Under the pieces are notes generated by a model that worked only from the letters and a program-made list of their open reading frames with translations, ran no database searches and was not told where the DNA came from. Positions 35,481 through 48,600 of a stretch of 64,000 bases of DNA are shown here, piece by piece (within the stretch, counting starts at the first letter, position 1; each line of letters starts with the position of its first letter). Both the position numbers and the translations under genes were made by a program. Source of the stretch: Lumbricus rubellus (lineage: Eukaryota > Annelida > Clitellata > Crassiclitellata > Lumbricidae); contig OX243814.1 of NCBI GenBank assembly GCA_945859605.1, positions 27,608,286 to 27,672,285 on the forward strand, written 5' to 3'.

Positions 35481-35859
35481 GTAGGTCATCTTTGAAAACG
35501 ACTAAGATCTTTTAGGTGTCAAGGATAGCCAATAACCTAGCTATTTAGATTAAGTTTGGACTGCAGGTATACATAAGCCATATCTCGACTGCGGAGTTTC
35601 GTAGGCCTATAGGCCTATTTTCGCCTACATTGTAATAGGCCTTTGTAAGCGAACAGCACATTTTAGACACCGTGTAGGCTAATAGGCCTAGCCTAATATA
35701 AAATTGTAGACCTTTACTATTTTTATAGAGATCTAATCGGACATAAAAATGGCAAAAGAAAAACTGCGTTAGCAATCATTGGCAAACATGTTTTCTGATC
35801 GGTATTATAGTACCACACTGAGGCCTATAGCCTATCTGTATATGATTGCTTATCTATAC

Positions 35860-36293
35860 CATAGTTGTAAAAAACGTTTTTTTCCGTTTTTTATTCTCTC
35901 CCAAAAAACGTCGTTTTTTTCGTTTTTTATTTTTCCCATCGTTTTTTATCGTTTTTTATTATTTCTTTATCTTTATTTATTCATTTACTTTCTGTTATTA
36001 TTTCACTAAATTTTAATTTTTTCTGATATTCCTTATGTCTTCCGCCAACTCTCAAGGATTCAGCTAACTAAAGTCATTACTTCATCGTTTAACATCATCA
36101 TTTAAGAGATAGCCTGCGTGTAGTAGGTTCCTAATCAAGGTTTTCAAGGGTAAAATGCGGTTTTAGATGTAGCAAAGTCAAATTATTTTCCGTTTCCGTT
36201 TTTTATCGTTTTTTTTGTCGTTTTTTATTTTTTTGAAAAAAACGTCGTTTTTTACCGTTTTTTATTTTATTTTCATCGTTTTTTACATCTATG
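35860..36293. mobile_element. hAT-type MITE with CGTTTTTTAT arrays
   Basis: Ends CATAGTTGTAAAAAACG and CGTTTTTTACATCTATG are inverted repeats; perfect 8-bp duplication ATCTATAC (35852-35859, 36294-36301). Both subterminal regions are arrays of CGTTTTTTAT units around a unique centre. Confidence 0.82.
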
Positions 36294-36373
36294 ATCTATA
36301 CAATCGACTGTGTTTCAGCGAACTGATCGCCTCAAAGTTGGCCCATATGATAGGGTCTATGTGTGATTGTTTG

Positions 36374-36583
36374 TATGTGCACTTGTTATAGCGCCCCTTC
36401 TAGAACTCTTTACTCAGAGGCGCTCCCGAATGCAGAGCGGACACTGCATCGGAGTTTCACGCCGAAGCGCTGAGCAATTGTGAGTGAAGGACTTGCCCAA
36501 GGTCCTTACGCGGCAAGGTGGATTCGAACCTCGAACCTTCCGGCTCCAAGGCAACGACGCCACCACTACACCACCGCGCCCCA
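36374..36583 (-). mobile_element. tRNA-derived SINE
   Basis: Near-complete reverse copy: GTTATAGCGCCCCTTC, GGATTCGAACC and the head CACCGCGCCCCAC. Confidence 0.9.
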
Positions 36584-37137
36584 CAGTGATGTGAAGCCCA
36601 CAGGCCTATGATCTGGGTCTTAAACGCCATCAGCCGATGGGCCTACGTTGTGTAATACAGCTGCATTGAAAAATCTTTGGACCAGTCTTTGATCCATGTA
36701 GATAGAGTTGAATGTTTTGTCTGTGTTTTGCAAAAATCATGCCAACGAAATTTGGTGTAGGCATATAGATTTCATCGCTATAAATCAGACTAGAGCAAAA
36801 ATCAAATATCTTTTGCTAGAAAATTCAAAAATGCAACAGAAAGTACAAAGTGATGAGATCACCAACTTTATTAGTAGGCCTACATAGTTCAGATTGTCAC
36901 AAAAAGCCGAGGCATCACTTAATTAGTAGGCCTAACCCATAAAGTGAATTGTGAAATAAATGCAAATAATTTGAACACTTACTAAACACTTGCACAGTTG
37001 CGTGGGGTAGAAAATTACCCCCTCCCATTTGGGTATGCAATGAATAGATAACTGTGGGGTCCTAAGAAGGACTGACGGGCTGCCCCCAACAATTCTCACC
37101 CTGATCTGCAGGAAGTCGGAATACGGTGCCATTCGCG

Positions 37138-39328
<2,191 letters not shown>

Positions 39329-41469
39329 ATGACCACCATCTCTGTCGCTCTCCTTCTCTTTTAGTCTATGGTCATTTTGATATTTTTTTAAATTAATTAC
39401 TGTGTATCTAGAGACCATGGTTTTGTTTGACGAGTCGTGGATTGATGACATCAGTGCAGTATTAATTAAAGTACTAAAAAGTAAAACAGGTCGTCAGAAA
39501 ATAATTCTGGTCGAAGGGTATCATCGCCGGTGTCTGGCTGAGTGGTTGCCGTCCGCTCAAAACGACCATTTTTCCGTCCCCAGAAACCTGAACCCACCTC
39601 CCCAAAACAGGGGGCTATATTAAGCACTGGACGACGGCGATGATGCTAATGACGACGATGACGATTAGGCCTACGTTGAGTAGGCTATATTCTCATTACG
39701 CAAATAACAACCAGCAAGCGACACACTTTTCCTAATTTGCAACACACAATAGGCACTAATTAACTAATTTGTGGGGTAGTGGTTGGTTCGGTGTCTTGGA
39801 GTCGGAGGGTTTCAGGTTCGAATCCACCTCAAGCCGCCGCGTATAGGGACCTTGAGCAAGTCCTTCACTTGCAATTGCTCATGCGCTTTGGTGTGAATCT
39901 CCGATGCAGTGTCCGCACTGTAGTCGGGGCGGCGGCGCCTCTGAGTAGTGAGCTTTAAGGGGCGCTATAGAAAATTAATGGAGAAATAAATAGATAAATT
40001 AATTGATCACCTAATTTAGAAGTGCAGTCTTCGAATCGCTTCCATGTAATTTAACCTATACTTAACTGTAGACCGACTAAATATGCGCGTAAATTAGCAC
40101 CCACGGCATGCAATGAACGCGTAACGATTACCATACAAGACGTTTCCCTTTAAAGTTCGGCCGCAAGAACGTGACCTTTCGACCCCGACTGAAGACAAAC
40201 TGAACAATTTGCTGAGTTGACAGTAGGTGGCGTCTTGAGAATGCAGACCGTGACGGAGGCGTTACGTGTTTCGTGCTCTCGCATGCGTCTTGATTATCTT
40301 AAACACCCTTAAACGTTGCTTCATTACGCAGTGTTTGAATAGTAAATTAAGTGACAATTAGGGTCTATATAAGATGTGTGAAATCCAATAGCGCCATACC
40401 GATAGAAGCGATTGTGTATGTAAAAACACAGCCTAGGTATTTTTTATTTGGCGCTCGATCCTAGTTTGCAAGAGAGGAATGGATTGTGGATTCATACAAA
40501 CAATCAGGTAAAACAACCCTGTAAAACCCTTCGTTACGTGCTATCCTGTTGGGATATAATTATATCAGAGACAAATCGCTTAATATAATGAGCTATACGC
40601 ACCTGCTTCGCGCCTTCATTAGACATTAGGCCTATGTGACGACCTAATTAATGAGCTCAACGTGGTCCCTGAGACAGAAAAAACTCTAAACTGGATGCTA
40701 ACATTTTAATGTGGTGGTCTTAAACTAAAACAATGCTCAGGAGCGAATGTGTCCCAGTAATTTCCCTGTATCTATAACAGTGTGTATATAAGAATCAGAA
40801 ATATTAGCCTATAGCCTATAGCCTATTGACTTCTTTCTGCTGCGTCACCTCATATTCACATTCTTTCATCTGTGAGAATTAGCTGACCCCGACTGAACTA
40901 TAGGGTAATTTCTACGTAGGCCTACACAAGGTCGATTTTAATTGTTTTGTTTAGAATTCTTTCACAAAGCTACGAGCACCTCTGGGGCACGTTCCGAAGA
41001 GTCGCACTACAACTTTGCAATACACTGCAGTTACAACTCGACTTATTATTCATCGTTGTTTAAATTACACAAAATAATTAAATCACAATATTAAGCAGCA
41101 AAAACTCGATTTACTCGTTTCTTTTTTGCTCTCGCATATAATAATATTATACAACCTGAGTTTAGTAAAAGTGAGATGAGTTTGTATCGACAGGCTTTGA
41201 ATGCCATAAACGAAATATTCATGCCTGGCACTCATCAGTCAATTGTCTGCTTTGGCCAATAACTAAACAAATTTCGTGTAATTTGCTTTGAAACAAAGAG
41301 AACAACAACCGTCAACAAACTCGAGTCATGAACTAATTCGCAATTTTCATAGACTGCGAATCGCTCTTCAGATCCCTTCAGACAACTTCAAAATAGTCTG
41401 ATATAATTTCAAACGTATGTAGGCTAGCGCATAAGTCCAACGAACTGTAATCCTGGTCAGCATACATAG
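39329..41469. other. Intergenic stretch between the Not and HSF-domain genes
   Basis: Convergent 3' ends meet here. Apart from a SINE at 39771-39972, no coding signal was found. Confidence 0.4.
39771..39972 (+). mobile_element. tRNA-derived SINE
   Basis: GTGGGGTAGTGGTTGG head, box B GGTTCGAATCC, body and the tail CGCCTCTGAGTAGTGAGC to GGGGCGCTATAG. Confidence 0.88.
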
Positions 41470-42651
41470 TCAAACGTCCGGAAATGCCTCATCATCATCT
41501 TTGATGGGCTTGATTTCAATAACCGCTCCGTTATCTGCACCGCTCAGTCCGAAGAACCCACCGGAGGGGGTTCCCTCTCCTGCAGGGGAATTGACGAAAC
41601 ACGGGTAAATCCCAGCGGTAGTAATATCCGGAATCGTCTGGAAGCTGTCGGAGTAGAAGTGCAGAGGGATGCCGACCTTCTGGCTCTGCTGGGCGACGGC
41701 GGCACTGAGGTTGTCGATCTCGAACTGGCGACAGAGATCGGAGTCCTGCTGGAGTATCCACGGAAAGCATTCATTCCACCACGAGTTCTCCTCCTGCTTG
41801 TCCCTGCTGTCCTCCTCCCCCTCGTCAGTCCCAACCAGACTGTACCAGGTCGGTGTGAATCCATCCCCGATTCCACTGGACGCTGCCGAGACTGGAACGC
41901 CGAAACCGGATCCGGAAGTGGCGGAAGGCGATGGAACGAGGCTGATCCACTGCTCGACCAGCGTAGGACCCGGATGCGGTTCGGACGCGAGATGTCGCAG
42001 GCGTATGTTTCCGATGGTTGGTCTCTGGTAGACATGCGCGTTGAAGGAGCTCTGCTGCTGGCTGGTGGCATACACAGTACTTGACGGCTCTGGAACAACT
42101 ATTCTTGACGCAGACGATCTAGTTGAAAAGGATCCAAACATGACAGAATCGTCTCTTACTGAACTGTTGTAGGACCGACCTTGTCGTGAGCTTCTGCGTT
42201 TCGACGTTGGGACCCTTCTGGGCCGATCGCTCGATCCCACGACCACTCCCCTGACGTACTTCGACTTGCGACGGGTGACGACGAGGTGGATGAGGTCCTT
42301 GCGTTCACGCACGAAGCACGGATGGCTGAAGGTGAAGTCCCCCGTCTCCTTGCAGTGCGTCCAGTCGAATCCGTACTCCCTCATCTGTCGACGGAAGTTG
42401 GCAAACGTCGGGATCTCGACCAGTCCGGGATGGGTCTGCATCACCGATACCTCGAAGTAAGACGGGTTGACTGAAATACCTGTTCCGGCGTCGTTCCAAA
42501 TCAAAACACAGTCCTGCGAGTTAACCGCTTGCCATAGCTTATAGGGAAACTGCAGTGACAGTAGTTTATCATCGGTTTTGTTCGGCTTCAATTCGACGGC
42601 TCGCATCAGAGACATCGTCTTCTCCATATGGTACGTCATCGCGACGTTCAA
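41470..42651 (-). CDS. HSF-domain transcription factor, single exon, 393 aa
   Basis: An uninterrupted frame runs from ATG (42651) to TGA (41472-41470). Residues 34-128 are an HSF-type DNA-binding domain: FPYKLW at 35-40, a Trp at 52, TFANFRRQMREYGF at 82-95 (compare the canonical SFVRQLN.YGF recognition helix) and FSHPCFVRERKDLIHLV at 108-124. The recognition helix is divergent (MRE instead of LN), so it sits nearer HSF5/HSFY/HSFX-like factors than stress HSF1. It is followed by a basic Arg/Ser-rich stretch (126-160), a Ser/Gly/Pro-rich middle and an acidic C-terminus. I see no leucine-zipper trimerisation region of the HR-A/B type. HSF genes normally contain introns, so the single exon may mean a retrocopy. 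Codon use and the intact frame suggest it is functional. It would act in the nucleus; targets are unknown. Confidence 0.85.
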   Translation of the reverse strand: MNVAMTYHMEKTMSLMRAVELKPNKTDDKLLSLQFPYKLWQAVNSQDCVLIWNDAGTGISVNPSYFEVSVMQTHPGLVEIPTFANFRRQMREYGFDWTHCKETGDFTFSHPCFVRERKDLIHLVVTRRKSKYVRGVVVGSSDRPRRVPTSKRRSSRQGRSYNSSVRDDSVMFGSFSTRSSASRIVVPEPSSTVYATSQQQSSFNAHVYQRPTIGNIRLRHLASEPHPGPTLVEQWISLVPSPSATSGSGFGVPVSAASSGIGDGFTPTWYSLVGTDEGEEDSRDKQEENSWWNECFPWILQQDSDLCRQFEIDNLSAAVAQQSQKVGIPLHFYSDSFQTIPDITTAGIYPCFVNSPAGEGTPSGGFFGLSGADNGAVIEIKPIKDDDEAFPDV

Positions 42652-42823
42652 TTAAAACAAATTTGTTCGATAATTACGCAAAATACGTAAGAATTACGCT
42701 CCTAAAGTCTGCGCTAAATGGCTAATTTTCAAAATATCGTACGTCCACGCGTGACTCTGAAACGAATGTAATACGTGACTGTCAAGATGACGTAGAGACT
42801 GCGAAGCCGTTGTCCAAGCGTAA

Positions 42824-42848
42824 TGACGTCATATTTAGAATTACGTCA
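42824..42848. promoter_or_regulatory. Paired CRE/ATF-like sites upstream of the HSF-domain gene
   Basis: A perfect TGACGTCA palindrome at 42824-42831 and TTACGTCA at 42841-42848 lie about 175-200 bp upstream of the ATG at 42651. A third half-site, TGACGTAG, is at 42788-42795. The cluster is consistent with CREB/ATF control; binding is not shown. Confidence 0.4.
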
Positions 42849-45156
42849 TAGAATCATGTGTCGTCATCAACAGCGTTTCAACGACGCGATCGATTTATTC
42901 GTGGCTGTGATTGTCATAACGTAAAGTTTGGTTCGTTGTATGCGTTCACTTGTCTAATTGTCTTTGGTGTACGCAAATGTGTTCACAATGCTTTCGTCAG
43001 GTCCACGTATAGTATTTTTGCACCATGCCTGTAGATCTATAATTCGCTTATTTCCAAAAACAACAGGCAGAAAACGCTGCTGCAGTTGTGAATTAACAAA
43101 ATTGATAGTATGGCTACTTAGTAGCCTACTTTTTATTAGTAAGCTTACATGTTTTAAAATAAAATTCCTGTCATAAACAACTTTCTTGGGATAAAGTTCA
43201 TTGAGTCTTTAATGTTTATAATATTCTGCACGAAGGTAAATGGAAATGCAGACAGAAACATAAGCACAGCAAGTCTAGCAACGAAAACTAAAAGAAATTC
43301 CGCCTGGGCGTATACAGTGTACATAGAGCCTAAAATGCCGCCTTTAGACAATGAATTCTCTATGCTATTTAATATAATAATTATAGTCTGCCAAAATTTT
43401 GCATAACAACCTTCAATCACGTGTTAGGCCTATTATAATATGCATATACAATTCTGTTTTAAGCAGTTTATAACCTTCCAGGATTTGCTACACTTCACTG
43501 CAAAATATCGGCGCATAAATGCAGCACCCTTTACTGTTTTCTACTCATTTCGCGAGTGTCTGTAGTTAATAGGCTACGAATGAGCGCGTGGTAAAAGTAT
43601 TATTGCAGTAGCATAAATTATTATATCACAGTAAAACTATAATTATTACCTCATTAGTTATTTAAAAAGTGAAATGGCGCGAACCGAACAAAACCTTCAA
43701 ATGGAAATAAATAAATTAAAGATAGATTCGAATATTTATTTACGGAAAATAATAATATTTACGATATAAAAAAGTTTGTTTATAATTTTGCGGAACGCGT
43801 TGCGCATAGACAAAATGTAAAACACAGCGCTGCAACACTGCAATAATAAAATATCATTAATAACCGCTATTCCGTTTTCCTTGAATGGCCGTTAGCTAGG
43901 CCTAATGGCATATGCCACATGCAGCATAAAAATATTTATACTGTTGTTATGCACTTTTACCCCTTTCTCACTAACCTTTGCAAACTGATACTTTTATGAC
44001 CAATTTGCTTTCCTACCTACTGGTTCTACCTCTGCAGCCGTTTAGCTCTAATTCACAATATTATGCCTACAGAGAATCTTTGCCATTCTTTGGTCCAACC
44101 AAGTGGTTGAAGGATGAAGTCCGTTTTATCACGCGCAGGTCCATTTGATCCCATGTAGGCTAGGGCCATGCTTTCAAGTGACTTTGCATCGTTTTCTTTT
44201 CTGTCTTTCTATCTTTTCTTTCTCACTCAGAGGCGCTCCCGACTACAGCGCGGACACTGCATCGGAGTTTCACTCCGAAGCGATGAGCAATTGCGAGTGA
44301 AGGACTTGTCCAAGGTCCCATACCCAGCGGCTTGAGGTGGATTCGAACCTGCAAACCTCCGGCTGCATGGCAACGAACATAACCACTACCCCACCCCGCC
44401 GCACAATATTGTCTGTTTAAGGTCGCGTCTGTATCAGCTTAGGCTAATTACTTAAAATAAACGAATTGAATTAAATACATTAATTTTAATAGGCTATATA
44501 ATATATTGCTCATTTATAAGGTTTGAAGCATGTTAATGTATAGGCTAGTATGCAGATGATTATAGACTAAGCTGGCTGTGGTGAAACAAGTGCATGGAGA
44601 CTTAACACTCGATAACTCGTGAAGACTATAATACAGCTATAGCGCATTCAACGTAGGCTATTACAAAGGGATGTGGTATTTGCTTGATGAACCGATTTCA
44701 TTATGCATGCCCGCAGAACTTTAACCTTGGCGAGTGTAGGATTGAAAACCGATCTACTAATTAAGCATCGAACGTTCGAGTAAGGAGAAGAATGTCGGTA
44801 TATATAATATATATGCCGATATATCTATAGAGCTAGGTGTATTATATATTCACTAATTCCATGATAATTATAAGCACGTGTACCCGGTACCGCAGCTGCC
44901 TGTAAAGTTTAAGGACTCGTGCCGACTGTTATTCAAGTTACCCAAGTTACACAGTGAATTTCAACTAAACGAATTTGCAAGCAGCTTCTGTTCAATCTGC
45001 AAAACACATATTATATATTTATTGTATGCATACACATATATAGACCTCTCTATATATTATATTTATACCCTAAATATATATATATAATGTAGGCCTATAC
45101 ACAATGCACATACACTCACATATATATATGCATACATATACATAAGCATATATAAG

Positions 45157-45201
<45 letters not shown>

Positions 45202-45637
45202 TATGGGCATCCATAAAATTAGAATGTATAAGATGCAACCCTGTGGTGCAGAGACAGCAGATGGTTCAGTGGCTCTCGAGTACCCTATACGCTGTATGGG
45301 TCGTCGTCCTTAGAGGCCTGCGTGGCAATCTAAACTGCCACAGCATAGGAGGGTACTCTATGTATCTCTCTCTCCCCGAGGTTGGAGCAGGAGCAGGCCT
45401 ACATACGGTCGTCATCGGTGACATTGCCACAAGAACCAACTGTAGCCTAAGTCCGTTGGTCGGTCGTTCGGACGCTTTGCTCCTCATCCAGCAACTGCGA
45501 CTCGTCCTTCGACTGTGTCGGTTGGTCGTTCGGTCATGTTTATTGAAGACTGCATGCACAGATAATAATTATCTGGTGAAGGTTGTTTCTACGCAGAAGT
45601 GTTTTATACGACCACTTTAACGAGCGTCCCTATAGAA
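42849..45637. other. Intergenic upstream region of the HSF-domain and Kir genes
   Basis: The divergent genes share this space. Contents: a SINE (44226-44404) and (TA)n at 45162-45199. The 140-residue frame at 45198-45620 is not supported as coding and is probably 5' UTR or promoter of the Kir gene. Confidence 0.4.
44226..44404 (-). mobile_element. tRNA-derived SINE
   Basis: Reverse copy: ACTCAGAGGCGCTCCCGAC, GGATTCGAACC and a head ending CACCCCGCCGCAC. Confidence 0.85.
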
Positions 45638-45648
45638 ATGGCTTTGCG
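45638..45648 (+). CDS. Putative 11-nt first coding exon of the Kir gene
   Basis: ATG GCT TTG CG followed by the donor GTGAGT. It supplies the two bases needed before the single base that starts the exon at 50650, and gives the start MALRPPGKRF. The join over a 5 kb intron is inferred from phase and donor quality only; another start exon further upstream is possible. Confidence 0.5.
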
Positions 45649-48600
45649 GTGAGTGTCTATATAATAGCCTGTTATAATTATACAATGCGCATTGTAACGA
45701 GATTTTGAACGAGATTTTCAACGAGATGTATCTTAAAAAGGAAAAGCTATGGCTGCTGCTAGGATATACATGTAATTATTCTGAGTCAGAAATTACGCTG
45801 CTGTTAAGGTCAAAGCAAGGAATGATAGCTGCTATGCATATTATCGTAAAGTATTGGTACGTAGACCTTTTATATATGTAGACATAATTATAGGCCTATG
45901 GCTTGACTATTATAATGCACATTTTAGCAACCCTCACAGTTATTGTGCTGCTGTTAGATGTTAAGGTCAGAACTCTGCTGCACATATTACAGCGCCCTTT
46001 AAAGGTTTCTACTCAGAGGCGCTCCCGACTACAGCGCAGGCATTGAATCGGAGTTTCACGCCGAAAAGCTGAGCCATTGTGAGTGAAGGACTTGCCCAAG
46101 GTCCCTAAGAGGCGGCTTGAGGTGGATTCGAACCTGCATCCCTCTGGCTGCAAGGCAACGAACATATCACTACACCACCTCGCCTCCCACGACGTCCTTT
46201 GTTCTTCAGAGCGCTTTACCAGGCCCGGCCTTAGGGCAAGGCGAGCGAGGCAGCCGCCTTGGGCCCCGCGCTTTTAAGGGCCCCGCGCTGCTGGCTATAA
46301 TTTTTTTACTTTGTTGAGAATGACCATAAATAACCAACCGCATAACAACCGCATAACAACATTCGCGCGGCAAATTTGACTTGCAGTGAAATTTGCCGCG
46401 CGAATGTGACAAGGTGATTTCGGAAACGAGACTTAACTAAATCGAGTAGCTTCAGTAACTGTTGTAGGCTGCGTGTATCAGGCGTCTGATTTTTGAAACG
46501 TAGGCCTATTGGAAGATAGAACTCACATTAAGATAGAACGCATATCTTTGCCTATAAAGAGTTTCAATTAGAAGAATTCTGAAATATTTCAATTAGGCCT
46601 ATTGGAAAATATCTTATTATGCCAGATATTCTAATAATTAAAAGAAACAATTATTGCTATCATAGTAAACTGCTAACGTTAGAGTCTGATGTGCATTTTT
46701 TGTTCATTGACCCATTTTAGGCCTACTGCAATTTTTTACGCAGAGACATTATTGCAGGAGGGACAAAACGCAATGGTCGTGGTGAAGTTTTTCGCATGGG
46801 ATTAAAAAATCATAGACAGGAAATTAAGAACATGGATATTTTCACAGAGATGTCAAAAATGTAAATTTAACTTTGTGAATCATAGAAATTAGACATCTGC
46901 TGAGGAGTGCTTTGGCGCGAAGCTATGTGTCAAAAGCATAAATGTAGCCTAGTTGCTAAAAGATAGGTGTTTATTTTCCAGGGAGCAACTGCCTCTCTTG
47001 CCCCTATTTGCGTGGCCCATTGTTTACTTAAAGAATTTAAGTAATGCAAAATAGGCCTACTATAGGCCTGTTGTAGTGTCAATGAAAAATCAACTGTAAA
47101 GTTTTGCTTGGGGGATCGGCTGCTGCCTTGGGCCCCGCAAATCCTAGGGCCGGGCCTGCGCTTTACGTAGGCCTATATCTGCCCTCATTTACAATGACAT
47201 CGCGTAGCCTATGCGCAAATGTTATTCCTAACAATATTGACGAAGATGATGACGATGATGACGATGAGGATGATGACAATGACGACGACGTTGATACTTG
47301 GTGATCGTTTTTAGTCTCGGCTACGAGAAAATAGCCTAACAGTGTACACTAATTGTTTCTTTTTTCTTTTTCTTTGAAAAATGAGGCATGGTGCCCTGCA
47401 GTCCAAAGAGTGGAGTACAATAATAAGTAGGGCCTACCCTTGTAGGCTACCCCACCCAGAAAACTACGTCTGCGGTGTTATGCATTGCAAGCTTAATTAA
47501 CGCATGAAGCATAAAATATTAATGACGGATAACTAGACCCATTTAAAAATGCTTGGTTGTTTATAAACAAAAGGCCTATATTAAACTGAAGCGAGAAGTT
47601 GAAAATCGGATTAAAAAATTATACTTTTTTAAATCAGAAATGTGCAGACCTAGCCTATACAATGCCTTGACCAAATTTGCAGATAAACCTAAATGCTTAA
47701 CCCTCGTAGTATGTTGGGGTCCATATGGACCCCAAGCGTGTTTTCAAATGAATAAAATTCGGTGAAGACATGCACTTAAGAAGCTGAAATTTTATGACTT
47801 TTCATCATATATGGCGAGTAGTAATTCCTGCAAATAAATAATTTCCACACCACTTGTGGGGCCAGATATTAGACAATTATACACATAGGGGGGTTGGGGT
47901 CCATATGGACCCCAATGGTAATAATGCAATTGGATACTGCGCAAAGTTCTATTTTGCAACTTAATTTGTGATATTTTACATTGCAGTGTCGTTGGTTCAA
48001 TTTATGTCATGTTTTATAAGACTATATTAAGGGCCTAAAGTGTGCCTGGACGGTCATGGACGGCGTCCATGCACTTATTTTAAAATCTGAGCGCTGTCCT
48101 GCCACTTATTGGTCAGCACAGTCTGGAAATGTAAGGGGCGTCCAGGCACTTCTTTTGAAAAGGTAAGAGGCGTCCAAGCACTTATTTTCTCACACTTTAA
48201 GCTCTGAATACTGTTTTAATATTGTCAATTGTATGCATATGTACGTATAAGTATGCTATGGGAAGACAGGGCTTTCAAAATGTGCTGAAATAGCTTGCTG
48301 GTCCAATTGGATTATTGCTGCACGTAATGACAACACTCATTATGGCTTATTGAATCGTTTTCTCTCGCTATAATTATATACATTCTTGAAATCATTGCTT
48401 TGATAACAAGAATGCACACACTTATTTCGTCAGTATAATGAAGTCTAGACCTGCCAGGCATGGGTTGAAAGTATGGGTGCCTTGTGACTCATCTACAAGA
48501 GTTATTACTCAATATTCAAGTATAGACTACACTTGTAAAGTTTGCAATCAACCAGGTGAAAGAATTATCCGCGATCTTGTTGATGTCATATATCCCCCGT

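Noticed and set aside
41544..42098. 184-residue minus-strand frame and 141-residue plus-strand frame
   Set aside because: Other-frame shadows of the HSF-domain gene.
45198..45620. 140-residue plus-strand frame
   Set aside because: No domain, an equally open antisense frame, and a position just before the Kir start; probably leader or promoter.
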